Shown here piece by piece: positions 48,222 through 56,766 of a DNA stretch of 64,000 nucleotides; positions within the stretch are counted from its first letter, which is position 1, and each line of letters starts with the position of its first letter. The DNA is from Phytomonospora sp040655735. Lineage in GTDB: Bacteria > Actinomycetota > Actinomycetes > Mycobacteriales > Micromonosporaceae. A program made the position numbers and the translations under genes. Location: positions 186,001 through 250,000 of the forward strand of contig NZ_JBFAKK010000013.1 in NCBI RefSeq assembly GCF_040655735.1, given 5' to 3'. Below the pieces are notes generated by a model. The model did not search any database and was not told the origin of the DNA. It saw only the letters and a list, made by a program, of their open reading frames with translations.

Positions 48222-49388
48222 ATGACGTACTGCTGGAAGAAGGCCGCGCTGGCCGTCGGGGCCGCGGTCGCGCTGAGCGGGATCGGCGCCGGGGCGCACT
48301 CGGTGCCGGTGTCCGCGTCGGAGGAGGCCGCCGGGAACGGGGTGCGGATCACCCGCTACCTGGGCTTGCAGACCCTGCCGCACAAGATGGAGTTCGAGGG
48401 CACCGTGGTGGGCGGCTTCTCCGGCATGGACCGGGATCCGCTGACGGGGATCTGGTACTTCCTGTCCGACGACCGCTGGCGCTACAACCCGGCGCGCTTC
48501 TACACCGGCCGGCTCGACATCGACCCGGTCACCGGTGACTTCGGCGGCGTCGAGGTCACCGGCGTCGAGACGCTCCTCGATGAGAACGGCGAGCCCTACC
48601 CCGGCTTCGGGAAGCAGCGCTCGGTCGACCCGGAGTCGATCCGCTTCGACCGCTGGTCGAGGCAGTTGCTGTGGGCGCAGGAAGGCGACCGTCCCGACGC
48701 CGGGCACCCCGATGTGCCGCTGGCGCAGCAGTCGCTGCGGTGGGCCACGAAGTCCGGGCGGCACCTCGGCGAGGTACGGCTGCCGGACAACCTGAAACTG
48801 ACCGAGACCGACAGCGGGACCCGCCGCAACACCGGCATCGAGGCCCTGACCTTCACCGCGACCGGCATCGTCGCGGCCAACGAGGATCCCCGCTACGAGG
48901 ACGGGCCCCTGCCGACGGTCGACGAGGGCGCCACCACGCGCATCACCGTGTGGGACCGCCTCCACCGGGTCAAGGCCCAGTACGCCTACGAGATCGACGC
49001 GCTCCCGGCCGCGCCGATCCCGCCCGGCGGCATCACCGACAGCGGTGTGTCGGAGATCCTCGCCGTCGACGGCGGCCGCTTCCTGGTGCTGGAGCGCTCG
49101 TGGATCGAGGGTGTCGACTACCGCACGAAGCTCTACGAGATCGACCTGCGCGGTGCCACCGACGTGCTCGACCGCGACAGCCTCGCCGACGGTGAGGGCT
49201 ACACGGCCGTCTCGAAGCGGCTGGTACACGACTTCGGCGACTCCGATCGCCCGCAGCAGAACCTGGAGGCGATGGCCTGGGGGCCGCGCCTGCGCACCGG
49301 TGAGTGCACGCTGGTGGTCGCCGCCGACGACAACTTCGACTCGCGCGAGGTCGCCGAGTTCCACGCCTTCGCCGTCCGGGGCTGCTGA
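48222..49388 (+). CDS. Secreted phytase-like esterase (PF13449 type)
   Basis: 388 residues from the ATG at 48222. Signal peptide about 1-28 (KKAALAVGAAVALSGIGAGAHSV). The family pattern is clear: VGGFSGMDRDPLTGIWYFLSDDR, DPESIRFD, NTGIEALTF, GISDSGVSEILAVDGGRFLVLER-like stretch and QNLEAMAWGP. The fold is a beta-propeller-like esterase domain; the natural substrate is unknown. A terminator follows. Confidence 0.82.
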   Translation: MTYCWKKAALAVGAAVALSGIGAGAHSVPVSASEEAAGNGVRITRYLGLQTLPHKMEFEGTVVGGFSGMDRDPLTGIWYFLSDDRWRYNPARFYTGRLDIDPVTGDFGGVEVTGVETLLDENGEPYPGFGKQRSVDPESIRFDRWSRQLLWAQEGDRPDAGHPDVPLAQQSLRWATKSGRHLGEVRLPDNLKLTETDSGTRRNTGIEALTFTATGIVAANEDPRYEDGPLPTVDEGATTRITVWDRLHRVKAQYAYEIDALPAAPIPPGGITDSGVSEILAVDGGRFLVLERSWIEGVDYRTKLYEIDLRGATDVLDRDSLADGEGYTAVSKRLVHDFGDSDRPQQNLEAMAWGPRLRTGECTLVVAADDNFDSREVAEFHAFAVRGC

Positions 49389-49396
49389 GTCCGGCG

Positions 49397-49424
49397 GGTG
49401 GGGCCGCCGACGGGCGGCCCCACC
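49397..49424. terminator. Terminator hairpin between esterase and arsC remnant
   Basis: GGTGGGGCCGCC and GGCGGCCCCACC pair around GACG (12-bp perfect stem), between convergent genes. Confidence 0.8.
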
Positions 49425-49425
49425 G

Positions 49426-49557
49426 TCAGGCGAGGAGTTCGGTGAGGAGCCCGCGGACGCGGCCGGCGGCGTGGTGGTCGAGGAGGGCGGCGGCCATTTG
49501 GGAGCGGCCGGCGTTGTGGACGCAGACGAAGAGGACTTCGGGGTTTGGGGCGGTCAT
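49426..49557 (-). pseudogene. arsC: Arsenate reductase (arsC), internally deleted
   Basis: 43 residues. It starts as a complete LMW-phosphatase-type ArsC (PEVLFVCVHNAGRSQMAAALLDHHAAGRV, with catalytic CVHNAGRS) and jumps in frame to the typical C-terminal end VRGLLTELLA. About 90 central residues, including the other active-site cysteines and aspartate, are gone. The ATG still overlaps the acr3 stop (ATGA). Confidence 0.8.
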
Positions 49558-50026
49558 GCGGGTTTCCCTTCGAAGCGGCGGCGCAGGGACAGGGCGGCGT
49601 AGACGAGGGCTACGAGGACGGGGACTTCGATGAGGGGTCCGACGACGCCGGCGAGGGCTTGTCCGCTGGTGACGCCGAAGGTGGCGATGGCGACGGCGAT
49701 GGCGAGTTCGAAGTTGTTGCCGGCGGCGGTGAAGGCGAGGGTCGTGGTGCGTTCGTAGGTCATGCCGAGGGCGCGTCCGAGGGCGAAGGATCCGGTCCAC
49801 ATGAGCGCGAAGTACGCGAGCAGGGGCAGGGAGATGCGGGCGACGTCCCATGGGCGGGAGGTGATCTGGTCGCCTCGGAGGGCGAAGAGGATGACGATGG
49901 TGAACAGCAGGCGGTGAGCAGGCCGATGCCCATCGCCAGGGCGATCCACAAGGGTAGGAAGCGGTCCAGTCGCGACAGGCGCGCGACGACAGGTGCGGTG
50001 TCGGGCGTCTGTTCGGTGCTGGTCAC
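49554..50026 (-). pseudogene. acr3: Acr3-type arsenite permease, internally deleted and frameshifted
   Basis: From the ATG at 50026 the N-terminus reads TPDTAPVVARLSRLDRFLPLWIALAMGIGLL (TM1). Near 49920 the sequence jumps, out of frame, to LFTIVILFALRGDQITSRPWDVARISLPLLAYFALMWTGSFALGRALGMTYERTTTLAFTAAGNNFELAIAVAIATFGV and the C-terminus. Some 200 of about 360 residues are missing. Start and stop overlaps with arsR and arsC are intact, showing the original operon. Confidence 0.82.
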
Positions 50027-50217
50027 GCGGCCACCGCCGGGAGCGGGGCGAGGACGGTCGACAAGCGCTCCATGGTTTCGGGCACCGCGCGGTAGTAGAC
50101 CCAGCTGGCGCGGCGCTGGCTGGTGATCAGCCCGGCGTCGCGCAGGACCTTGAGGTGGTGGCTGATGGTCGGGCCGGTCAGGGTGAAGGCGTCGGTGAGG
50201 TCGCAGACGCAGTGCCG
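50023..50217 (-). pseudogene. arsR: ArsR repressor, N-terminal half missing
   Basis: The remnant begins at HCVCDLTDAFTLTGPTISHHLKVLRDAGLITSQRRASWVYYRAVPETMERLSTVL, which keeps the CVC metal motif, recognition helix and wing. The first about 50 residues are replaced by the 3' end of the ynfA gene, the junction lying at 50217-50220. With no start codon for the frame it is not expected to be made. It is closely similar to the intact ArsR at 19228. Confidence 0.82.
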
Positions 50218-50219
50218 GC

Positions 50220-50552
50220 TCAGCCCCTGGGCGCGTACATGATCACCGCGACGCCGATCAGGCAGATCACGGCGCCGATCACGTCGTAGCGGTCGGGCCG
50301 GAACTTGTCGACGACCATCGCCCAGCCCAGCGACCCGGCGACGAACACGCCCCCGTAGGCCGCCAGGATCCGCCCGAAGTTCGCGTCCGGCTGGAAGGCG
50401 GCCACGAATCCGTAGGCGCCCAGTGCGACCACGCCGCCGGCGATCCACCACAGCCCTCGATGCTCCCGCCAGCCCTGCCACACCAGCCAGGCGCCGCCGA
50501 TCTCCAGCAACGCGGCCAGCACGAACAACAGAAGCGAGCGCGCCACGGTCAT
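50220..50552 (-). CDS. ynfA: YnfA/UPF0060 membrane protein
   Basis: 110 residues from the ATG at 50552. Four helices of the small-multidrug-resistance-like YnfA type: LLLFVLAALLEIGGAWLVWQGWREHRGLWW, LGAYGFVAAFQPDANFGRILAAYGGVFVAGSLGWAMVVDKFRPDRYDVIGAVICLIGVAVIMYAPRG. Length and motifs match E. coli YnfA (about 108). It is intact, although the deletion that truncated arsR ends at its stop codon. Confidence 0.88.
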   Translation of the reverse strand: MTVARSLLLFVLAALLEIGGAWLVWQGWREHRGLWWIAGGVVALGAYGFVAAFQPDANFGRILAAYGGVFVAGSLGWAMVVDKFRPDRYDVIGAVICLIGVAVIMYAPRG

Positions 50553-50730
50553 GGGCCGGGACGTTACCCGAGCGGCAGCGGGCAGGCCGGTGACGCGGGC
50601 CTCGACCTCGGTGAGCCTCCGCCGGCGAGGGCGGCGGCTCGCCGAGCAGCCCGCCGTTCGTAGAAGCGCAGCGGCGACACCGCACCCGGCACCGACCGCA
50701 AGCCCGCCGCGCCCGGTAACCTTGCCCGCT

Positions 50731-51111
50731 GTGAGCCCCGCATCAGCCAGGACCGCGACCACCAGGTCGCCGCTGCGCCGTGCCGTGTTGCTGCTCACAG
50801 TCCTCGCCGCCGTGCTGGTCGGCACCGTCTGCGCCGGTCAGGCCGCCGCGCACGCCGTCGTGGAACCGGCCTCGACGGCCGTGTCGCAGCCCGACCCCGA
50901 CGGGCCCTGTCTCCCGCACCCCGACCTGCCCGAGCACTCCGCCCGGGCCGTCGGAGCCGCCTTCAGCGGGACCGACCTCGCCGACGGCGACGCGCACGCC
51001 TCCGCCGGTCCCGACCGCTTCGCGGTGCGGGCCGTGGCCATGCCCGTGGAGCACCTTCCCGCAGCCGAGACGGGACGCCTGCTCGCTGTTCTGTGCGTCT
51101 GGCGGACGTAG
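50731..51111 (+). CDS. Secreted or membrane-tethered hypothetical protein
   Basis: 126 residues, GTG start. Basic N-terminus then hydrophobic helix LLLTVLAAVLVGTVCAGQAAAHAVV (signal peptide or anchor); the mature part is Pro/Ala-rich with three further cysteines. It lies 82 bp upstream of the DsbA/VKOR pair in the same direction, so it may be a substrate or accessory of that oxidative-folding system, but no family is recognised. Confidence 0.55.
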   Translation: MSPASARTATTRSPLRRAVLLLTVLAAVLVGTVCAGQAAAHAVVEPASTAVSQPDPDGPCLPHPDLPEHSARAVGAAFSGTDLADGDAHASAGPDRFAVRAVAMPVEHLPAAETGRLLAVLCVWRT

Positions 51112-51193
51112 GCCGGGTCGACCGTCCCTCCCCGCCGGTTCCGTCCGCGTACCGGCGCGCGTCAGCCGACCCGCTCACAGACAGGCGTGACCC

Positions 51194-51946
51194 ATGGCAA
51201 AGAAGAAGAACACCCGTCCCGCGGGTGGCAAGAAGACCCGACCCCGCCCGCCCGCGGCCAAGGCCGCCGTCGCCGCACCGCAACCGCGTCGGCGGGGGAT
51301 GAGCACCAACCTGAAGATGACGATCGGGCTCATCGCGGCCGCGATCATCGCGATCGGTGTGACCGTCGTCCTGTCGAACAGCGGCGAGAGCACGGCCGCG
51401 TCGACCTCGCCGACCGACGAGCGCCTGGTGCGCCCCGACTCGCACAAGCTGTCCACCGCCGCCGATGGCAAGGTCACCCTCGTCGAGTTCCTCGACTTCG
51501 AGTGCGAGTCCTGCGGTGCGCTCTACCCCGACATGGAGAGGTTGCGCGCCGAGTACGACGGCCGCATCACCTTCGTCGTGCGCTACTTCCCGCTGCCCGG
51601 GCACAAGAACGGTGAGCCGGCCGCGCGTGCCGTCGAAGCGGCCGCCGCGCAGGGCAAGTTCGCCGAGATGTACCGCAAGATGTTCGAGACCCAGTCGGCC
51701 TGGGGCGAGAAGAGCGAACCGCAGGACGGGGTCTTCCGCGGCTTCGCCGGTGAACTCGGGCTCGACCTGGCCGCCTATGACGCGGCCTTCGCCGACCCGG
51801 CGACCGCCGCGCGGGTGCAGAAGGACCAGGACGACGGCATCTCGCTGGGCGTCGACCGGACGCCGACGATCTACCTCAACGGCGAGCCGGTCGAGCGGCC
51901 CGGTTACGAGTCGCTGAAGGAGTCGATCGACAAGGCGCTGGCGTGA
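51194..51946 (+). CDS. DsbA-like thiol oxidase, membrane anchored
   Basis: 250 residues. Lys/Arg/Pro-rich N-terminus (about 1-37), one membrane helix at about 41-60, then an extracytoplasmic thioredoxin fold. LVEFLDFECESCGALYPDMERL carries the CESC redox motif (Cys104, Cys107), and VDRTPTIYLNGEPVERPGYE holds the cis-proline. It introduces disulfides in exported proteins and is re-oxidised by a VKOR. Its stop overlaps the VKOR gene (GTGA). Confidence 0.9.
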   Translation: MAKKKNTRPAGGKKTRPRPPAAKAAVAAPQPRRRGMSTNLKMTIGLIAAAIIAIGVTVVLSNSGESTAASTSPTDERLVRPDSHKLSTAADGKVTLVEFLDFECESCGALYPDMERLRAEYDGRITFVVRYFPLPGHKNGEPAARAVEAAAAQGKFAEMYRKMFETQSAWGEKSEPQDGVFRGFAGELGLDLAAYDAAFADPATAARVQKDQDDGISLGVDRTPTIYLNGEPVERPGYESLKESIDKALA

Positions 51947-52548
51947 GCGCCGCCCGGCAGGCGCCGCTCACGCGGGCACTGGCGTGGGTGCTGACGGCCG
52001 GCGGCGCGATCGGGCTGGTCGCCGCGTTCGTGCTGACGGTCGAGAAGATCGCGCTGCTGAAGGACCCCGGTTACCGGCCCAGTTGCAGCATCAACCCGAT
52101 CCTGTCCTGCGGTTCGGTGATGAAGACACCGCAGGCGGAGGCCTTCGGGTTCCCCAACCCGCTCATCGGGGTCGCCGGTTTCGCGGTGGTCGCCGCGATC
52201 GGCGTGGTGCTCCTGACGGGCGCGCGCCTGCCGCGCTGGTTCATGCTCGGCCTCCAGGTCGGCGCGACCTTCGGCGTGGTCTTCGTGCACTGGCTGATCT
52301 TCCAGAGCCTGTACCGGATCGGCGCGCTGTGCCCGTACTGCATGGTCGTGTGGGCGGTGACGATCCCGGTGTTCTGGTACACGACGCTGGCGAACCTCAC
52401 CTCGGGCGACCTGCCGGTACCGCGGCCGTGGCGACGGGCCGTCGAGGGCGTCGCGCGCTTCCACAGCGCGGTGCTGGTGGCGTGGTACCTGCTGATCATC
52501 GTGCTGATCGGCGAGGAGTTCTGGTCGTACTGGCGGACGTTGCTGTGA
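51943..52548 (+). CDS. VKOR-family disulfide oxidoreductase
   Basis: 201 residues, GTG start. Five helices. Loop cysteines Cys48 and Cys56 (SCSINPILSCGSVM) shuttle electrons to the CPYC active site (Cys130, Cys133), which reduces quinone. Bacterial VKOR replaces DsbB and keeps DsbA oxidised; the coupled upstream gene is the partner. Many secreted proteins in this window contain cysteines and depend on such a system. Confidence 0.92.
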   Translation: MSAARQAPLTRALAWVLTAGGAIGLVAAFVLTVEKIALLKDPGYRPSCSINPILSCGSVMKTPQAEAFGFPNPLIGVAGFAVVAAIGVVLLTGARLPRWFMLGLQVGATFGVVFVHWLIFQSLYRIGALCPYCMVVWAVTIPVFWYTTLANLTSGDLPVPRPWRRAVEGVARFHSAVLVAWYLLIIVLIGEEFWSYWRTLL

Positions 52549-52595
52549 CCGCCGGGGCGGTCTTCGGGCCGCCCCTACCGTCGACGCCCGACACG

Positions 52596-52625
52596 GGACC
52601 GGCCCCTCCGAAGAGGGGCCGGTCC
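52596..52625. terminator. Bidirectional terminator, 13-bp perfect stem
   Basis: GGACCGGCCCCTC and GAGGGGCCGGTCC pair around CGAA between the VKOR and pectate lyase genes. Confidence 0.88.
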
Positions 52626-52665
52626 GTGCGGTCCGCCGCGCTCCCAACAGCCGCGGTCCGCCTTC

Positions 52666-53652
52666 CTACACGCTGATCCTGCCCGCGCCGGCGCCGCCCG
52701 TCACGATCGACTTGACGTTGCCGGAGGGGTCGAGGGTGTAGCTGTACGGGATCGACGCGACACTGCCGCGCGTCTCGGGTGCGCCGGAGTTGACCGAGGT
52801 GTTGTTGCGGAACACCAGGTTGCCGTCCGGCGAGCTGCCCTCACCGACGTGCGTGGGCTCCTCGACGTTCTCGAAGTAGTTGCCCTCGACGAGGACGCCC
52901 GCGTTGCACGTGGTCGCGACACCGTAGCCGCTGTTGCCGTTGTAGTAGTTGTTGTAGACGTGCACCGGGTTGCCGAAGCGGACCCGGGGGTGCCGCTGGG
53001 TCGTCTGGTCGAACCAGTTGTGGTGATACGACACGCGCAGGTGGCCGATGTCCTGGCTGCCGTTGTCGTCACTGTGCCCGAGCAGCAGCGTCTTGTCGTG
53101 GTCGTAGAACCGGTTCCACGACACGGTGGCGAAGTCGGAGCCGCGCTTGATGTCCACGGCGCCGTCATTGCCGTCGGTGAAGGTGTTGTGGTCCACCCAG
53201 ATGTTCTTCGACGAGTCCTGCACGTTGATGGCGTCGTCGCCCCATCCGCGGAAGGTGATGTTGCGGATGATGACGTTGGTCGCGCCGTCGACGTCGAGGC
53301 CGCCGCCGGTGATGGTGGCTCCACTGTTGCCCAGCACGCTCTTGTTGCTCGTCACGTCGTTCATGCCGGAGATGTTGATGGTGCCCGACACCCGGATGAT
53401 GAGCCTGCCGCTCTGCTTGAGGGCGGCGGTCAGCGCGCTCGCCGTGGACACGGTGACCGTGGAGCCGCCGGCCCCGCCGGTGGTCCCGCCGTTCTGGCTC
53501 GCCCAGCCCGTGGGGCTGGTCTCCGCCAGCGGGACCACCGCGGCCGGTTCGGCCGGCTCGGCGCCGGCCTGGTGCGGGAAGAGCATGCCGGAGGCGGCCA
53601 GTACCGCCGCGCCGATTAACGCCGGGAGTCGCGTCCGTCGTCGTGTGGTCAT
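52666..53652 (-). CDS. Secreted pectate lyase (polysaccharide lyase family 1)
   Basis: 328 residues from the ATG at 53652 with AAAGGGA upstream. Signal peptide about 1-31 (IGAAVLAASGMLFPHQAGA). PL1 beta-helix motifs: NVIIRNITFRGWGDDAINVQDSSKNIWVDHNTFTD, GAVDIKRGSDFATVSWNRFYDHDKTLLLGHSD (Ca2+-binding acidic residues), and YHHNWFDQTTQRHPRVRFG with the catalytic arginine. It cleaves polygalacturonate outside the cell by beta-elimination, feeding uronates to the neighbouring catabolic operon. Confidence 0.92.
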   Translation of the reverse strand: MTTRRRTRLPALIGAAVLAASGMLFPHQAGAEPAEPAAVVPLAETSPTGWASQNGGTTGGAGGSTVTVSTASALTAALKQSGRLIIRVSGTINISGMNDVTSNKSVLGNSGATITGGGLDVDGATNVIIRNITFRGWGDDAINVQDSSKNIWVDHNTFTDGNDGAVDIKRGSDFATVSWNRFYDHDKTLLLGHSDDNGSQDIGHLRVSYHHNWFDQTTQRHPRVRFGNPVHVYNNYYNGNSGYGVATTCNAGVLVEGNYFENVEEPTHVGEGSSPDGNLVFRNNTSVNSGAPETRGSVASIPYSYTLDPSGNVKSIVTGGAGAGRISV

Positions 53653-53731
53653 GGGGATCATCCCTTTCGGAAGGTGTAAACCCTTTGACACAAGGCTGCA
53701 ATGGTCCCGAAATCATGTCAATACGCGGCAT

Positions 53732-53748
53732 TTGCAGTTTTATTGCAA
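53732..53748. promoter_or_regulatory. TTGCA-N7-TGCAA repeat before the pectate lyase gene
   Basis: An inverted repeat in a conspicuously A/T-rich stretch upstream of the lyase start. It could be a LacI- or catabolite-type operator, but it lacks the central CG of the palindromes at 60834 and 60972. Confidence 0.4.
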
Positions 53749-53852
53749 CTAATCCGGACAGAACCGGCCGAGCCGATCCCGAAACGGATCGGTTGCCCGC
53801 TATATGTCCGTCTTGTGTAGAGTGTCGGCTGGTGCGATTTGCACCGACCTCG

Positions 53853-54176
53853 TCAGTTTTCGCGCAGATGCATCCAGGCGTGGACCAGCGGAACGTCGCC
53901 GAGGCTGATCAGGTGGTGGTCCTCGCCCGGCTCGATCACCAGGACGTCGCCGGCCTCGAACGGCGTCGTCTCGCCGTCGATCTCGACCAGCCCGCTGCCC
54001 TGGAGCACGCAGAACACTTCGGGAACATCGTGGGTGTGGTAGCCCTCGGGGTGAGTGCGTTCCCCGTGTCCGTACGAACTGACACCTCCACGGTCGATGA
54101 GATGGCCGTCCACGACGGGCGCGAAGACCGGCCCGGAGCCGCGCGCGGCCAGGTCGGCGAGAGTGAACTTGCGCAT
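53853..54176 (-). CDS. Single-domain cupin (KdgF-like?)
   Basis: 107 residues. One cupin barrel with HTHDVPEVFCVLQGSGLVEIDGE (HxH...E metal ligands) and PFEAGDVLVIEPGEDHHL (distal His). KdgF, a cupin that opens unsaturated uronates released by pectate lyase, has this size and layout; the position at the end of a uronate operon near a pectate lyase supports that role. Many other cupins share the motifs, so function is inferred. Confidence 0.75.
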   Translation of the reverse strand: MRKFTLADLAARGSGPVFAPVVDGHLIDRGGVSSYGHGERTHPEGYHTHDVPEVFCVLQGSGLVEIDGETTPFEAGDVLVIEPGEDHHLISLGDVPLVHAWMHLREN

Positions 54177-54187
54177 GTGGTTCCTCC

Positions 54188-55294
54188 TTAACGGATCGCC
54201 CAGGGGGCGGGGAGTTCGCTGAACAGTGCGGTACGGGCACCCGCCGCCTCGATGACGGAGTTGACGCCGTCGACGACGAGGTAGGGCCCCTCACGATGGA
54301 GGTGTCCCTCCGGGATCTGAGTGACGGGCGCGGCCGCCACCGCTTCGATGACGGCGGTGAACGGCTCGGTCGCCGACAGCGGCGCCAGCAGCGGCGATCC
54401 CTGCTCGCGATGCGCGATCAGGTCGTCGAGCAGGTCGACGCGACCGGGAACGGTCTCGGTCTCGCCTCCCGGAAGGCGCAGCCGGTCGGTCGGGTACTCG
54501 AAGAGCGCCTTGCCCGCCGAGCCGGCGACGGTGAGGTCGCCCTCGATCTTGGCCGCCTCGCCGCACAGGGTCACCGCGACCAGAATCGCCGGTCCGTCGT
54601 GGAAGGTCAGGCGCAGGCAGGCGGTGTCGTCGACCTCGATGTCGCGTGCCCGGAAGCGCTCGACCTCGATGCCCGAGGGGATCCCGGCCCCGGCGACGGC
54701 CAGTGCCTGCATGACCGCGTGCGCGAAGGGATTGGCCAGCGCGCCGTCGAGGGACCGACGGCCGTCCATCGTGGACTTACCGGCCCAGTCCGAGCGCCGG
54801 TAGTACTCGTCGGGCCGCCGCCAGGAACCGGTGACCGTGATCGACCGGACCTCGCCCAGATCGCCGTCGCCGATCGCGGCCCGCAGCAGGGGAAGGGCCG
54901 GTGAGCCGAGGGCCTGGAAGTTGACCTGGCAGGCCCGGCCCGACTCGTCCAGCAGCGCGGTGAGCCGGCGGTGCTCGTCGAGCGAGGTGACCGGGGGCTT
55001 CTCCAGCAGGAGGTCGGCGCCCGCGGCCACCGCGTCGGCCGCGATCGGCAGGTGCGTGTGCGGCGGCGTGCAGACCACGACGATGTCGGGACGTGTCTCG
55101 GCGAGCAGCTCGCGATGGTCGGTGAAGACCGGTGTGCCCTCGGGGATCGGGGCGTCCGGCTCGGAGGTGAGCGGGGCCAGGTCGCACAGCCCGGCAAGGC
55201 GCACCCGGCCGGACTCGACCCGGGCGGCGATCCGGCGGCGGTGCCACAGGCCGTGGCCACCCGCGCCGATGACGGCCACCGTCGGAACGCTCAT
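54188..55294 (-). CDS. Gfo/Idh/MocA-family dehydrogenase
   Basis: 368 residues; ATG overlaps the upstream reductase stop (ATGA). Rossmann start VPTVAVIGAGGHGLWHRRRI, then LLLEKPPVTSLDEHRRL with the EKP motif, and a C-terminal beta-sheet domain. It oxidises or epimerises a sugar or sugar acid with NAD(P). Member of the minus-strand uronate operon (53853-60815). Confidence 0.87.
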   Translation of the reverse strand: MSVPTVAVIGAGGHGLWHRRRIAARVESGRVRLAGLCDLAPLTSEPDAPIPEGTPVFTDHRELLAETRPDIVVVCTPPHTHLPIAADAVAAGADLLLEKPPVTSLDEHRRLTALLDESGRACQVNFQALGSPALPLLRAAIGDGDLGEVRSITVTGSWRRPDEYYRRSDWAGKSTMDGRRSLDGALANPFAHAVMQALAVAGAGIPSGIEVERFRARDIEVDDTACLRLTFHDGPAILVAVTLCGEAAKIEGDLTVAGSAGKALFEYPTDRLRLPGGETETVPGRVDLLDDLIAHREQGSPLLAPLSATEPFTAVIEAVAAAPVTQIPEGHLHREGPYLVVDGVNSVIEAAGARTALFSELPAPWAIR

Positions 55295-56766
55295 GACAAT
55301 CCCTTCACGAGGTCGGCGGCGCCGTGACGGGCCAGCTCGCCGAGCCAGCCGGCGACCAGGTCGCGCAGTTCGCCGTCGTCGGCGAGTTCGGGCGGGAAAA
55401 CCTGGCGCAGGCCGAAGACCGCCGCCACGGCGTCCTCCGGTGAGCCGTTGGCCGATGCCAGGGCCGCCCTGATGGCGGGTGCGTAGGGATCGTCGAGGTC
55501 GAGCGCGGTGCCGTCGTCGGCGGTGCCGGCCGCGAAGCGGATCCAGGCCGCCACCGACAGCGCGCCCAAGGCGGGACGGGCGCCGTCGGACCGGCGTTCG
55601 GTGATGGTGCGCAGGATCCGCTGGGGAAGCTTCTGGCTGCCGTCCATGGCGATCTGGAGGGTGCGGTGGGCGATGGCAGGGTTGGCGAAGCGTTCCAGCA
55701 CCTCCTCGCCGTAGTCCACCACGGACACACCGGGCGGCGGCCGCAGGCCCGGCGCGATGTCCTCGGCGATGAACCGTCGCATCAGCGCGGCCATCCCCGG
55801 CATGGCGAGGGTCTCGGCGATCGTCCGGCGGCCGGCCAGCGCGCCGAGGTAGGCCAGGGTGGAGTGGACCCCGTTGAGGGTCCGCAGTTTGAGGTCCTCC
55901 CAGGGGGTGACGTCGTCGGTGAGGACGGCTCCGGCGGCGGCCCAGTCCGGTCGACCGGCGGGGAAGTGGTCTTGGAGGACCCACTGGATGTAGGGCTCGG
56001 CGTCGACGGCCCCGAGGTCCTCGACGCCGAGGGAATCGGTGACGCGACGGTAGGTCTCCGGCGTGGAGGCCGGGACGATGCGGTCGACGGCGGTCGCCGG
56101 GAAGGCGACGTTGGCGTCGATCCAGCCGATCGTCTCCTCGTCGGCGTTGGACAGCGCCAAGGCCTGGAAGACCATCCCGCGCAGCCTTTTACCGTTGCCC
56201 GGCAGGTTGTCGCAGCTGACCACGGCGATGGGTGCCCGGGTGCGGGCCCGGGCGATCAGGGAGCGCGCGAGCAGGCCCGGGATCGTCAGCGGGGCGGCGG
56301 TTCCGGCCAGTTCGGCGAGCAGGTCGGCGTCGGCGACGAGTGAGCCGTCGACCGGGTCGAGTCGGTGGGCCTTCTCGGTGACGGTCAAGGTGACCACGCC
56401 GATCGCCGGATCGGCGATGAGGCCGACGATCCCGGCGGGGTCGGTCGGCAGGTGCCGCGTTGCGGTGATCGCGCCGCACACCTTGGTGTGCGCGCCTTCG
56501 CCGGACAGCGTGGAGACCGTGAAGAGGCCGTCCTGCGCGCCGATGGCGTCCACGAGGGACCGTGAGCGCGGCGCGACCGCCACGATGCCCCAGTCGCCCC
56601 CGGCGGCGGCCATCGCCCGCTCGGTGTAGACGGCCTGGTGGGCGCGGTGGAAGGCGCCCAGCCCGAGGTGGACGATCCCGGCCCGGGCGTCCCCGGGCGC
56701 CACGAGTGGCCCGGTGCCATCGGGGAGGGACGCCAGAGCCTGGCGGCCGAGTCGTGTCACCGCCAT
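55291..56766 (-). CDS. Mannitol dehydrogenase-family hexuronate reductase (UxuB/UxaB-like)
   Basis: 491 residues. Long-chain polyol dehydrogenase: IVHLGLGAFHRAHQAVYTERAM at the N-terminus, PIAVVSCDNLPGNGKRLRG, and the catalytic Lys region EDLKLRTLNGVHSTLAYLGALAGRRTIAETLA. The group reduces fructuronate to mannonate, tagaturonate to altronate, or fructose to mannitol. With an adjacent uronate isomerase, a hexuronate reductase is the likely role. It overlaps the dehydratase gene by 10 bp. Confidence 0.85.
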   Translation of the reverse strand: MAVTRLGRQALASLPDGTGPLVAPGDARAGIVHLGLGAFHRAHQAVYTERAMAAAGGDWGIVAVAPRSRSLVDAIGAQDGLFTVSTLSGEGAHTKVCGAITATRHLPTDPAGIVGLIADPAIGVVTLTVTEKAHRLDPVDGSLVADADLLAELAGTAAPLTIPGLLARSLIARARTRAPIAVVSCDNLPGNGKRLRGMVFQALALSNADEETIGWIDANVAFPATAVDRIVPASTPETYRRVTDSLGVEDLGAVDAEPYIQWVLQDHFPAGRPDWAAAGAVLTDDVTPWEDLKLRTLNGVHSTLAYLGALAGRRTIAETLAMPGMAALMRRFIAEDIAPGLRPPPGVSVVDYGEEVLERFANPAIAHRTLQIAMDGSQKLPQRILRTITERRSDGARPALGALSVAAWIRFAAGTADDGTALDLDDPYAPAIRAALASANGSPEDAVAAVFGLRQVFPPELADDGELRDLVAGWLGELARHGAADLVKGLS

